Source: an uncultured Verrucomicrobiota bacterium
Lineage (GTDB): Bacteria; Verrucomicrobiota; Verrucomicrobiia; Limisphaerales; CAIYYI01
DNA length: 56,577 nucleotides
Assembly (NCBI GenBank): GCA_903930345.1
Contig: CAIYYI010000263.1
Span: 1 to 56,577 of the forward strand
Direction of reading: 5' to 3'
Below, one piece after another: positions 9,013 to 17,800 of the stretch. The notes beneath the pieces are model-generated. The model was given only the letters and a program-made list of their open reading frames with translations. It had not been told where the DNA came from and did no database searches. The number at the start of each line of letters is the position of its first letter. Position 1 is the first letter of the stretch. A program made the position numbers and the translations under genes.

Positions 9013-9230
9013 GGTTTGTGATTGATTTGTTGCACCACTCCATCGAGCGTCACGAACTCGCCGGGCTTTAACGAGATGTCTCGCGTCTTGTCACCATAGC
9101 GCACCGTTGTCGTCCCGCCGTTGAGAGAACGTATCATCGCTCGCGTCAGCTTGGCCTTCGCCTAGACGATGTCCACCCTAAAGCTACTGTGGGCGAGCAG
9201 GGTTCTTCGCATGGCAAAAGTTGTTGTCAT
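9009..9230 (-). pseudogene. Remnant of a glycoside hydrolase gene with an internal TAG
   Basis: An ATG one base after the GH127 stop opens a frame of 22 codons that ends at a TAG (9164-9162). The same frame then continues for about 50 codons to a TGA at 9011-9009, which overlaps the start of the beta-helix gene (ATGA). The second half, around MIRSLNGGTTTVRYGDKT and SLKPGEFVTLDG, looks like the small C-terminal beta-domain found at the end of secreted glycosidases such as GH95-type enzymes (recollection, not a search). The simplest reading is a former operon gene that lost its middle by deletion. The conserved spacing and overlap on both sides suggest that the stub is kept for translational coupling. 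Confidence 0.5.
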
Positions 9231-9231
9231 T

Positions 9232-11568
9232 TCAAGGTTCGCTCGTTCTCCACTCCAGAATCCCGGCGGAGTAGCCCGGCTGAAGCTGGACTTCCAAACG
9301 CAGGCCGGATGTGGTGACGGGCGTGAACGTTGCCCGGTTAAATTGGTTGCGCTGGACGCCAAAATCGGTCAAGGCGGCAACGGGCTTCCACTCCGGGCCG
9401 TCCCGGTGGAGCAACCGCCAGCTTTTTGGTACGCGGCACCCCCCTCGCCCGGTGTCATCAAACCAATAAACCTCGACTGATGATAGTTTTTTCGGTTGAT
9501 CGAACTGGCGTTCAACCCATTCTGAGGTGCCTTTGTGGTCCCACCAGGTCATGCGTGGAATGCTGTGGTCATCGGAGCTCCCGGGGAGCACGCCGTCGAA
9601 ACAGGCCTCGATTTCTCCTTTGAAGTGCGAGGCGGCCCAACTTGCCGATGGCGATTCGGCCGGAAACCAGACGCTCATCTCATTTGTGCCGCGATTTTCC
9701 CAAAGGCAATATGGAATGAGCGTCAGCGGATCGCCTTTCGTTTTGGGCAGGATTTGCACGGTGACAATGCCGCCAAATAGGTCAGGGCGCTCGCGGGTTT
9801 CAAACCGCACGTTCTTGCCTGGCACCCGGGCGAGGACCTTTCCGCCATTGTCCACGCCCTCGGCGCAATAGACCAGCGGCCCGCGCTCCACCGCAAATCG
9901 CCCGGCGTTTTCTTTGACGGCCGAATTAGCGGCCACGCAGCGGGTGTGCATCGGCAGGTTTAACTCCACTTGGTCGCCGGGTTGCCAGGTGCGGTGTATT
10001 TGTGCAAAGCCATTCTTCAGCACCAATGCAGCAGGTTGGCTGTTGATGGACAATTTCACTTCAGTGTCAAGGCCGTCATTGTAACGATAGAGGTCGCCGG
10101 GCACAGGCTGATTTTGAGCCCAGCCTGGGATACGCACGTTGAGCGTGAATTCCAACGGTTTTTCCGGCGTGACGGTGAGGCTCACTTTGCCGTCGTAGGG
10201 ATAGCGGGTTTGTTGGCGCAGACCGGTGGTGGTGTGGCCAACCGTCAGTCTGGCTGTGCCGCCAATGAAGAGGTTTACAAAGACCTCGTGGTCACGTGCG
10301 GCATAGACGTATCCGCCGATGGCCGGGAGGAAGCGCACGACATTTACCGGGCAGCAGGCGGTGTGGAACCACGGGCTGCGCTGGTAGCCAGCCTTGCTCG
10401 CCAGGGGATTGGGATAGAAAAACTCCCTGCCATTGAGCGCGACGCCGGAGAGCATGCCATTGTAAAGCGTGCGCTCCAGTACATCCAGGTAGCGGGCGTG
10501 GCCGTGCAGCAGGAACATCCGGTGGTTCCAGAAAACGTTGGCGATGGCCGCGCAGGTTTCGTTGTAGGCAGTCAGGTTCGGCAGCTCAAAGGCGGAACCG
10601 AAAGCCTCGCCCTCGCGTTTCGCGCCGAGACCTCCCGTGAGATACAGCTTTCTGGATACGACGTCCTCCCAGAGCCGATCCACCGTTGACAGAAGCTTCG
10701 GGTCTCCGGTCAACGCTGCTACATCCGCCGCGCCGCTGTAGTAGTACGCTGCCTTGACGGCATGGCTTACGGCTTCCTCCTGCTCGTAAATGGGCTTGTG
10801 ATCCTGCCGGTTGGCGCCACGCAATGTGCGGCCGAGGGACTGGCCTCGCGCCTCCACATAGAACCTTGCCAGGTCGAGGTAGCGCTGTTGGCCAGTGATG
10901 CGGTAAAGTTTGCACAGCCCCATCTCCACGCCTTGGTGATCCGGCGGTTCCCTGAGCTGGCCTTCGCCGGGACCGAAGACCTGGCAGAGCAGGTCGGCGT
11001 TCTTAAGCGCCACGCCGAGCAGCGTGCGTTTGCCCGTGGCCTGGAAATGCGCCACAGCCGCTTCGTAGAGATGCCCGCAGTTGTAGAGTTCCTGGCTGCT
11101 GTAAACCCGCTCCCACCGTTTCTTTCCAAGTTTCTCTGGCATCCTGTCCGGCGGGATGACGCGGATGGTATAGAGGTAGCCATCTGGTTCTTGCGCGGCG
11201 GCGATGCGGGTGATTAGGTCGTCAAGAAACTGGTCGAGCTTTGGATCGGGAGCGAGAGCCAGCGAGTAAGCGGCGCCCTCAATGCACTTGTAAACGTCGG
11301 AGTCGTCGTAACGGGTGCCGTTGTAGTCGCCCTTCACCTTGCCGGCGGCCTTGTCGAAATTCTCAAAACGGCCTGTGTCCTCGCATTTTTTGAAGTTGCT
11401 CCAGATCGTGACGGTGCGGTTTGTTTCCAGCCGCGGCGACCAGAAGGCGTCCCGCACCTTGACGGCGCTGAAGGGCACGGGCTGAATGGGATAGTCGCCA
11501 GGATGCGGATCTGCGCCGGCCACCGAAAGGCAAGTGGCGAGCAACAGTGTGGGGATAAGGATCTTCAT
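9232..11568 (-). CDS. Secreted beta-L-arabinofuranosidase, GH127
   Basis: This 778-residue protein has a signal peptide (residues 1-19). The (alpha/alpha)6 DUF1680 catalytic domain covers about residues 30-640. It shows the zinc-cysteine site of the family: E337 and C339 in NETCAAIANVFWNHRMF, and the adjacent C405-C406 in WFHTACCPVNVVRF. By analogy with characterised GH127 enzymes, one of these cysteines is the nucleophile. Residues from about 660 form a discoidin-like beta-sandwich (WWDHKGTSEWVERQF, SVEVYWFDD), a likely carbohydrate-binding module. The activity would be release of beta-L-arabinofuranose, for example from extensin-type arabino-oligosaccharides. The gene starts 6 bases after the stop of the preceding interrupted gene and belongs to the operon. 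Confidence 0.92.
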   Translation of the reverse strand: MKILIPTLLLATCLSVAGADPHPGDYPIQPVPFSAVKVRDAFWSPRLETNRTVTIWSNFKKCEDTGRFENFDKAAGKVKGDYNGTRYDDSDVYKCIEGAAYSLALAPDPKLDQFLDDLITRIAAAQEPDGYLYTIRVIPPDRMPEKLGKKRWERVYSSQELYNCGHLYEAAVAHFQATGKRTLLGVALKNADLLCQVFGPGEGQLREPPDHQGVEMGLCKLYRITGQQRYLDLARFYVEARGQSLGRTLRGANRQDHKPIYEQEEAVSHAVKAAYYYSGAADVAALTGDPKLLSTVDRLWEDVVSRKLYLTGGLGAKREGEAFGSAFELPNLTAYNETCAAIANVFWNHRMFLLHGHARYLDVLERTLYNGMLSGVALNGREFFYPNPLASKAGYQRSPWFHTACCPVNVVRFLPAIGGYVYAARDHEVFVNLFIGGTARLTVGHTTTGLRQQTRYPYDGKVSLTVTPEKPLEFTLNVRIPGWAQNQPVPGDLYRYNDGLDTEVKLSINSQPAALVLKNGFAQIHRTWQPGDQVELNLPMHTRCVAANSAVKENAGRFAVERGPLVYCAEGVDNGGKVLARVPGKNVRFETRERPDLFGGIVTVQILPKTKGDPLTLIPYCLWENRGTNEMSVWFPAESPSASWAASHFKGEIEACFDGVLPGSSDDHSIPRMTWWDHKGTSEWVERQFDQPKKLSSVEVYWFDDTGRGGCRVPKSWRLLHRDGPEWKPVAALTDFGVQRNQFNRATFTPVTTSGLRLEVQLQPGYSAGILEWRTSEP

Positions 11569-11574
11569 GTTGAT

Positions 11575-12480
11575 TCAGAAATCGGGATTCGCGGGATGGA
11601 CTGTAAGCGGACCCTGGCTGTATGCCGAAATGAGTGTGGCGGCTTCCATCTTTTCCTTGCCGTTAAGGCCCCAAGTGTAGGAGCCGATCATCACGGGGAA
11701 CGAGCGGGATTCGTTCTGGCGGCGGAGGCCGCGTTGGTGTTCGATCACCAGACCGGAAACCTGCGGCAGGCCCTGACGACCAGACGCATCCACCGGCCAG
11801 AAACTGAGGACCGTGCGCGCCCCGTCGTCGCGGAGCGTGGCATCGAAGCGGATGCGATACCATTGGCCGCGCTCAAGCGTGACGCCTTGCACAAAAGGAT
11901 TGTCATCCCAAGCCCCGGCGCGAAGTTTCTGCTTATTGTAGAACAAGCCGTAAGCCGGACGATAACCTTGCGGGCTGCGCTCGACAATCTGGAAGAACGA
12001 GTTGAACACCTCTCGCGATTTCGGATGGTCGTTGTCGGCAAAGCAGACCGTCATATCGAAGGAGCCCGACACAACCTACACTGGTTCGCCGGCCATCACA
12101 CGCGGGTGGGCGTCCGGGCAGTTCAACTGGGTGTGGTCCGCGCTTCTCCGGCCGGTGCAAACCGCGTGCGGTGTGCTGCGTGGGGCTGGGATACCAACAA
12201 ACAGGCGGTCCCTTCCGTTCGAGAGCCAACCGATGCCCGTTTCCTTCGTGGCCTGGCTTTCGCGCGTGAAACCGCGCGAGCCTTTCCACCGTTTGATGTT
12301 GGTGAATTCGCCAACCCATTCCTGCGGCGTCTGCTCGAAGCGCCGGACGAAATCGGGATTTCTGACCTGGCGGAAGAGGGCGGTCTTGGACTCCCCCACG
12401 GCAAGTGGCACGAAGAAGCCGAGAATGGCCAAAAGGATGAGAAGGCAGGAATTCATGGTGTGGAATAATCGGCTAAGCAT
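11575..12480 (-). pseudogene. Secreted concanavalin/LamG-like protein gene interrupted by an in-frame TAG
   Basis: Two open frames, 12480-12076 and 12075-11575, are in the same reading frame and are separated only by a TAG at 12078-12076. Together they would encode about 300 residues. The first part has a signal peptide (MNSCLLILLAILGFFVPLAVG; start at 12480 or 12456), followed by FTNIKRWKGSRGFTRESQ and GIGWLSNGRDRLFVGIP. The second part continues with VVSGSFDMTVCFADN and has lectin-like strands such as LERGQWYRIRFDATL. The sequence flanking the TAG reads smoothly as one protein (VMAGEPV-stop-VVSGSF), which favours a nonsense mutation or a sequencing error over two genes. The specific family is not recognised. 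Gaps of 16 bases upstream and 6 bases downstream keep it inside the operon. Confidence 0.55.
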
Positions 12481-12496
12481 GTTTGGATCATGACGC

Positions 12497-14893
12497 TCAA
12501 TGGAGTGGGATGGAGACAACGCTTAGCGAAAAGGCAGGGAGCCTGCGGTTGTGGCGCGGCCCCACCTTGTCCCACAGCAAGGGTTTTGGAAAAACCGATT
12601 CCGCTTGGTCCTCGGTGTTGGTCGCTTCCGGGGTGGCATGACTGAGAATCCAGCCGGCTGCGTTGCCAGTCGGTTTTACCGCGCCGAGGTCAATGAGGGT
12701 GTCGAGCGGCACCGGACCGTTATTGATAAGGCGGAGGACAATGGTGCTTCCGTTGGCCGTGCGCTGCGCGCTCGCGCACAACACCGGGATCGGCTGCTGT
12801 GTGCCGCCGGTGGCGAGCTTTCCATCTAACAATACGTTGACTGACTGACCGCGTACCGAGATGCGCACCTCGTGCCACTTCCCGGGTTCGAGCGAACCGC
12901 GGCGTTCCTCGGCGAGGTTCATGCCCTCGATGGTATGGACGTGGTTTCCCCAGTTCCCGAGGCCGATGGTGAAGCGGTCGCCGAGCACATTGACTCGCAT
13001 GCCGCTTTTCCAGTTGAGCGTGCGCGCCGGGAGATCCACCGGGAGGCGTACGCGGCAGGAGAGGTCATAGGCATTCCCCCAGCGAGGGTCGCCAATGCGA
13101 ATCGCGCCGAGGTCGCGGGGCCGGGTGCTGGTGCGGGTGAAAGTTTCGCCCTCGCGGCGGAACTCATCCTTGGCAAGACCCCAGCGGGTGTCCGGCCCGC
13201 CGGCGAGCAGGCCGCCGTCCGGCGCGGTGATGCGCAGGTCGGCGAAGGAAGCGCCGGGGATGGCTGTTAGAAAAGAAACCCCGCCCGCAGGGGCGGCCGG
13301 CAGCTCACCCGGACCTTCGGCGTTGCAAGGCAGGACGACCTCGCCGCGCGTTGAGGCGAACATTCTCTGCGCATGATAGCTAGGTTTTCCCCACGCGGCG
13401 CGGTGATTGAAGTGAATCGCATTGGGAGACCATTTCCCCCAGTCTTCGTGGCACAACAGCGGGGCATAGGCTGCAAGCGTGACAAGGTCGCAGTTGCGTT
13501 CCAGGCCGGCGAGAAACGATGCGTCGGCAAGCGCCCCTCGCAACGTGCCCGGCTTGGCATCATGGCTGGACGCGTATTCGCCCACATAAATTCCTGGTCC
13601 GCCACGGAGCCCCGGGGCGTCATATTTCTGCGAAGCCTGGCGGAACCACGTCGATGGTCGGTAGTAGTGCTCGTCAATCACATCGAGTTTCCGCGTGAGC
13701 GGCACGCGGCGGTCCCATTTGTTGGCGATGATTTTCAGGTCCGGCCAGCGGGCCTTGAGCGCGTCGTGGAAAAGTTCAAAGCGTTTTTCATAAGCGGTGC
13801 CACCGTTTTCATTGCCAATCTCAAGGTACTGGATGCGGAACGGCTGCTTGCGGCCATGAGCGATGCGTTTCGCGCCCCACTCGGTGTCCGAGCCGCCGGT
13901 GGCATATTCCATGAAATCCACCGCGTCCTGCACAAACGGCTGCATGCGGTCTAGCGACACGTCCTCCTGATGGGACATGCCGGCGTTGAGCACATAGACC
14001 GGCTCCGCGCCGAGCGCCTCACACCAGAGCAGAAACTCTAGCACGCCAAAGCCGCCGGTGCTGTGATAGCCCCAGCGCATTGCCTGCAACGGGCGTTCCT
14101 CGACCGGGCCGATGGTGTCCTTCCAGCGGTGCGCGAAAGCCATCGTTTCACCCTCCACGTAGCAACCGCCAGGGAAACGGATGTGCCTGGGTTTCATCGC
14201 CGCAAGCAACTCCGCAAGATCCTTGCGTAAGGGCAACCCACGCCAGCCACCGGCCGGCATGAGCGAAACCATGTCGAGCCGCAAAGGGCCAGAAAACCGT
14301 AGCACAAGCCTCGAATCAGGATCAGCGGCGGAAGGTTTGAGGCCGAGCTCATGCTTTGCCCATGCCTTGGTGGTTAGATCAGCGGAAGCGATGGCCAGCG
14401 TCTTCCCGTCCTTCGCCACGAGCGCCACGTCCACCCTCACATTGTCGGCCATGCGGGTCCAGAAGCGTAAGGTGAGCGGCTCGCACGGATTGACCCGGAA
14501 ACCTCGCTCCTTGAAGCCGGCGGCAGTGAGCGTTGCGGGGCCTTTGATGCGGAGGTGGGTGGGATTGTTTGGATGGAGTGGTTCATCCCGATCAAGTGTG
14601 GCCTGGCCTTCGATCCTCCAATCGACCGGACGTTCCGGGTTCTCCTCAAACGAGCGGTTGGACAGCATCTCAGCATGCAATCCGCCGTCGCCGGACCGGT
14701 TGATCTCCTCGAGGAAAATGCCATGGAGTGTGGATGGTAGCGGCAGGCCTTTGGCGGTGCCATCAACAACCACAGTTGCCTGCTGGGCGGCGGCGGTTAT
14801 TGTTAGAATGAGTATGGCGGACAGGTGGACGATTGGTGGGCGCATGCGGCTAGGTTTTCTATTCACAACGTAAGTCCGACCAATGGTTCTCAT
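12497..14893 (-). CDS. Secreted alpha-L-arabinofuranosidase-like enzyme, GH51 with accessory beta domains
   Basis: The chosen ATG at 14893 overlaps the upstream stop as ATGA; a second candidate, at 14845, begins directly at the signal peptide MRPPIVHLSAILILTITAAA. An upstream in-frame start at 14914 is possible but less likely. From 14893 the product has 798 residues. After the signal peptide come a galactose-binding-like domain (about residues 85-215) and a GH51-type barrel with HIRFPGGCYVEG. The acid/base is E362 in YLEIGNENGGT, and the nucleophile is E439 in GIYVGEYASS. A C-terminal LamG-like sandwich follows (GKWHEVRISVRGQSVNVLLDG). The layout matches the large bacterial GH51 enzymes that act on arabinan or arabinoxylan. 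It lies between the tandem GH127 gene and the interrupted lectin-like gene in the same operon. Confidence 0.87.
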   Translation of the reverse strand: MRTIGRTYVVNRKPSRMRPPIVHLSAILILTITAAAQQATVVVDGTAKGLPLPSTLHGIFLEEINRSGDGGLHAEMLSNRSFEENPERPVDWRIEGQATLDRDEPLHPNNPTHLRIKGPATLTAAGFKERGFRVNPCEPLTLRFWTRMADNVRVDVALVAKDGKTLAIASADLTTKAWAKHELGLKPSAADPDSRLVLRFSGPLRLDMVSLMPAGGWRGLPLRKDLAELLAAMKPRHIRFPGGCYVEGETMAFAHRWKDTIGPVEERPLQAMRWGYHSTGGFGVLEFLLWCEALGAEPVYVLNAGMSHQEDVSLDRMQPFVQDAVDFMEYATGGSDTEWGAKRIAHGRKQPFRIQYLEIGNENGGTAYEKRFELFHDALKARWPDLKIIANKWDRRVPLTRKLDVIDEHYYRPSTWFRQASQKYDAPGLRGGPGIYVGEYASSHDAKPGTLRGALADASFLAGLERNCDLVTLAAYAPLLCHEDWGKWSPNAIHFNHRAAWGKPSYHAQRMFASTRGEVVLPCNAEGPGELPAAPAGGVSFLTAIPGASFADLRITAPDGGLLAGGPDTRWGLAKDEFRREGETFTRTSTRPRDLGAIRIGDPRWGNAYDLSCRVRLPVDLPARTLNWKSGMRVNVLGDRFTIGLGNWGNHVHTIEGMNLAEERRGSLEPGKWHEVRISVRGQSVNVLLDGKLATGGTQQPIPVLCASAQRTANGSTIVLRLINNGPVPLDTLIDLGAVKPTGNAAGWILSHATPEATNTEDQAESVFPKPLLWDKVGPRHNRRLPAFSLSVVSIPLH

Positions 14894-17800
14894 TTCCCCT
14901 TGACCACCCGGCAATCAAACACGCCACCAGCTGTGCTGCCAGGATGCGCTTGAAATTTCACCGTGACTTGTTGTTTGCCAGCGGTGAGATTCGCGGGGAT
15001 GGAATATTCTACGGCGAAGAATTCATTCGGCTTGTTCGACTCGAGCTTCTGAGTGGCAATCTTTTCGCCATTCACGAGTATGTCGAAAATGCGATTGCCA
15101 CGGTCGCTGCCCCAATAAATGCAATAGACGGATTGCTGGCCTTCCGGCGCGACTTTCATTTGGTAGCTGAACCACCCGCCTCCAGCGGCGTGTCGCCACT
15201 CGTGGCTGAAGGCCTCGCCATGAGCGATCTTGTCGCCTTGCAACGCGTGCTGTTTTTCCAAGTCTGCGTCACCGATTTTAACATAGTCCACTGTCCGCTT
15301 TTGGATTTCAGCAAAGCCGGACACCATCTCCGGCGGTTTTGGAAGATTCCTTGCGACCGCGGCGGGATCTTCCGTCAGCCAGACTTGGGACCAACCGCCA
15401 CGATTGAGCCGGACGTAGTTTGGCACCGCCATGACGCCCGGTCCTTCAATCACCATGACGCCACCGAGGAGCTTTTCTTTCCACGCCGCCTCCAATGGCA
15501 TTTCGGGCTTGAGCACAAGCGATTTCACCGGCTGCGGATGATCCAAGTCTTCAACGCTGTAAACAACCGGTCCACGCTGGAGCGCAACCCGGCCGCGATT
15601 GGCGGCCACCTTTTCGTCGCAATACACCCGCTGCACGGGCATCGGCAGTTCCAGTTTGATGTTGTCACCAGACTTCCATCGGCGGGTCAGGGCGACGTAG
15701 CCCTTGGCGGCTTTCACTTTCTGGACTTCGCCGTTCACGCTCAACTTGAACACGCCGGCCACATCCGGCACTGCGTGATACAGATCGCTATCCGTGCGAT
15801 CGGGGATGCGCAACTTCACGGTGAAATCTGCCGCCCTGGTCGGATGCAAAGTCACCCCCACGCGTCCCTGCCACGGATATTCTGTCTCTTGGCGAATACG
15901 CAGCGGCGCGCCCGCCATATCAGGAATCGTCGCTTCGCTGTCCACGAAATGGCTGATGAAAAGTTCGCGGTGGGTTTTGTCCGTAGAGTACATGGCATCC
16001 GTCAGTCCGAACAACGTGCGCGGAATATTCCCCACGCAGCACGGGCAGGAGTGCCAGGGATAGCGTGACTTGTTGGATTCAAGGGGGTTCTGATAGTAGA
16101 AGTTGGTTCCGGTCAGTTCGACAGAGCCGAGAATAGCATTATAGAGCAAGCGTTCCTGGACGTCGCGGAAATGGGCATCGGTGTGCAGGGCGTGCATGCG
16201 GTCCGCCCAGAAGCTCATGCCGCAGGCAGCGCAAGACTCACAGTAACCGTTGTTTGGCAGTTCGTAATCGCCCGCAAATGCCTCGCCCTTCGCGGAAGCC
16301 CCAACGCCGCCTGTCAGATAGCTCTTGCGCTGGATCGCGTTTCCCCAGAGCCGACCCACCGCCTTATGATACAGAGCATTGTTCTGGAGCAATGCGATGT
16401 CGGTCATGGCGGTGTAGAAGTAGGTGGCTCGCACAGCGTGGCCACGGGCTTCGGTCATTTCTACGGGCGGCTGTTCGGACTGGTTGTAGACGTTGGGCGC
16501 GGGATTCACATGCTGGTGATCGAGGAAATGGCGGGCGAGCTGGATGTATGGGTCACCTTTACCGCCGCCCTGCACCTCGTTAACGAGAACGCCGAGGCGG
16601 CAGAGGGCGTATTCGAGACCTGGGTGGCCATTGCGCCAACTGCGCTTCGGGGTCGGTCCAAAGGTCGCGTTGAGAAAATTCGCACACCGGATGGCCGCAT
16701 CGAAGAGTCGGCGATCTTTGCCGTCGGTTAGCCGGTAGTGGGCAACCCCCATCTCGAGGAAATATCCCATGACGTAAAACTCGTGGTCGCCGTCCTTGGT
16801 GAAGCGCTGATGGTTGCGCAACACATGGTAGGAATGGATATACCCGTCCTTGTCCTGAGCCGCGAGAATGACGGGAATCCATTCTTCCATCTTGGCGCGA
16901 AGGCCTAGCTGGGCTGCGGTGAAATCGGGGTCGCCCTGAGGGTCGAACGCGAGGGCCAGACAGATGGATTCCATCACGTTGTAAACGTAAGCATCGCTCC
17001 AGATGGCACCGGTGAATTTCCAATCATTGGTTGCACCGCGCAGCACCTTGCCGGTGGCTACGAGATTGAGGAGTTCCTGACCGCGGCCGCCTTTCTCCAT
17101 CTGCGTGACGCAATGCGGCAACCATTTCTCAGTTTGCAGCTTCACCTGCTGCTTCCAGAAGCCGCCTAACCGAACCTGTTTCAAACGCACCGGTTCGAGC
17201 GGGGATCCGACTGGATTATCAGCCCAAGAAACGGCCGCGGCTTCAGCCGTATCCTTCATCACGCGCGCTTCCGCCACCAAACCGCCAACCTTCCCCCCTT
17301 GCCGCACAATGCGGACAATCAGGAGGTCGTTGCCGGCGGCAAGAGCCGCTGGAATCGGGAAGGTTACATCACGGAACGTGCCGTCGGCCTTGGCCGGGCC
17401 AATAGTCCCGAGCTTGGTCAGGGCAGGAATGGCCTTCGCTTTCGCGCCGGTGTCGAGTTGATTGCCCTGGGTGGTAGTTTCGTCTTTGCCGGCGTCCTTC
17501 GAGTTCGGCATCGCCTTCACCCCGGCCACCTGTACTTCCAAGCCGCAATTTGTCGCGCGGCGTGCGTCCGGATCATCGGCGGGCGGAGACCACAGGCGGA
17601 TCAGCAGCAGCTGCGGCTTGCCGCGTTCGAGTGCAAGCGTCCAGCCGAAGCGATCCGAACCCAATTCCGCTGTTCGGAAAGTCTGCCAGTGCCCGGCGAT
17701 GATGCGCTGCGGTTCATTGAACTCATGGTTATAGCCGTTGTGCGCTTCGAGGTCATGGTCTTTTTCGCTGCGGTTCGCTCCGGCGGTGCGCGGTAGGGCG

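Noticed and set aside
9162..12078. Genome-wide reassignment of TAG to an amino acid
   Set aside because: The beta-strand-repeat gene ends sensibly at a TAG, and all large genes are uninterrupted; two isolated cases are better explained by gene decay or error.
12123..12404. Alternative frames across the interrupted lectin-like gene, as evidence for a frameshift instead of a nonsense codon
   Set aside because: Both parts are in the same frame and read smoothly around the TAG, while the other frames give Arg/Pro-rich noise.
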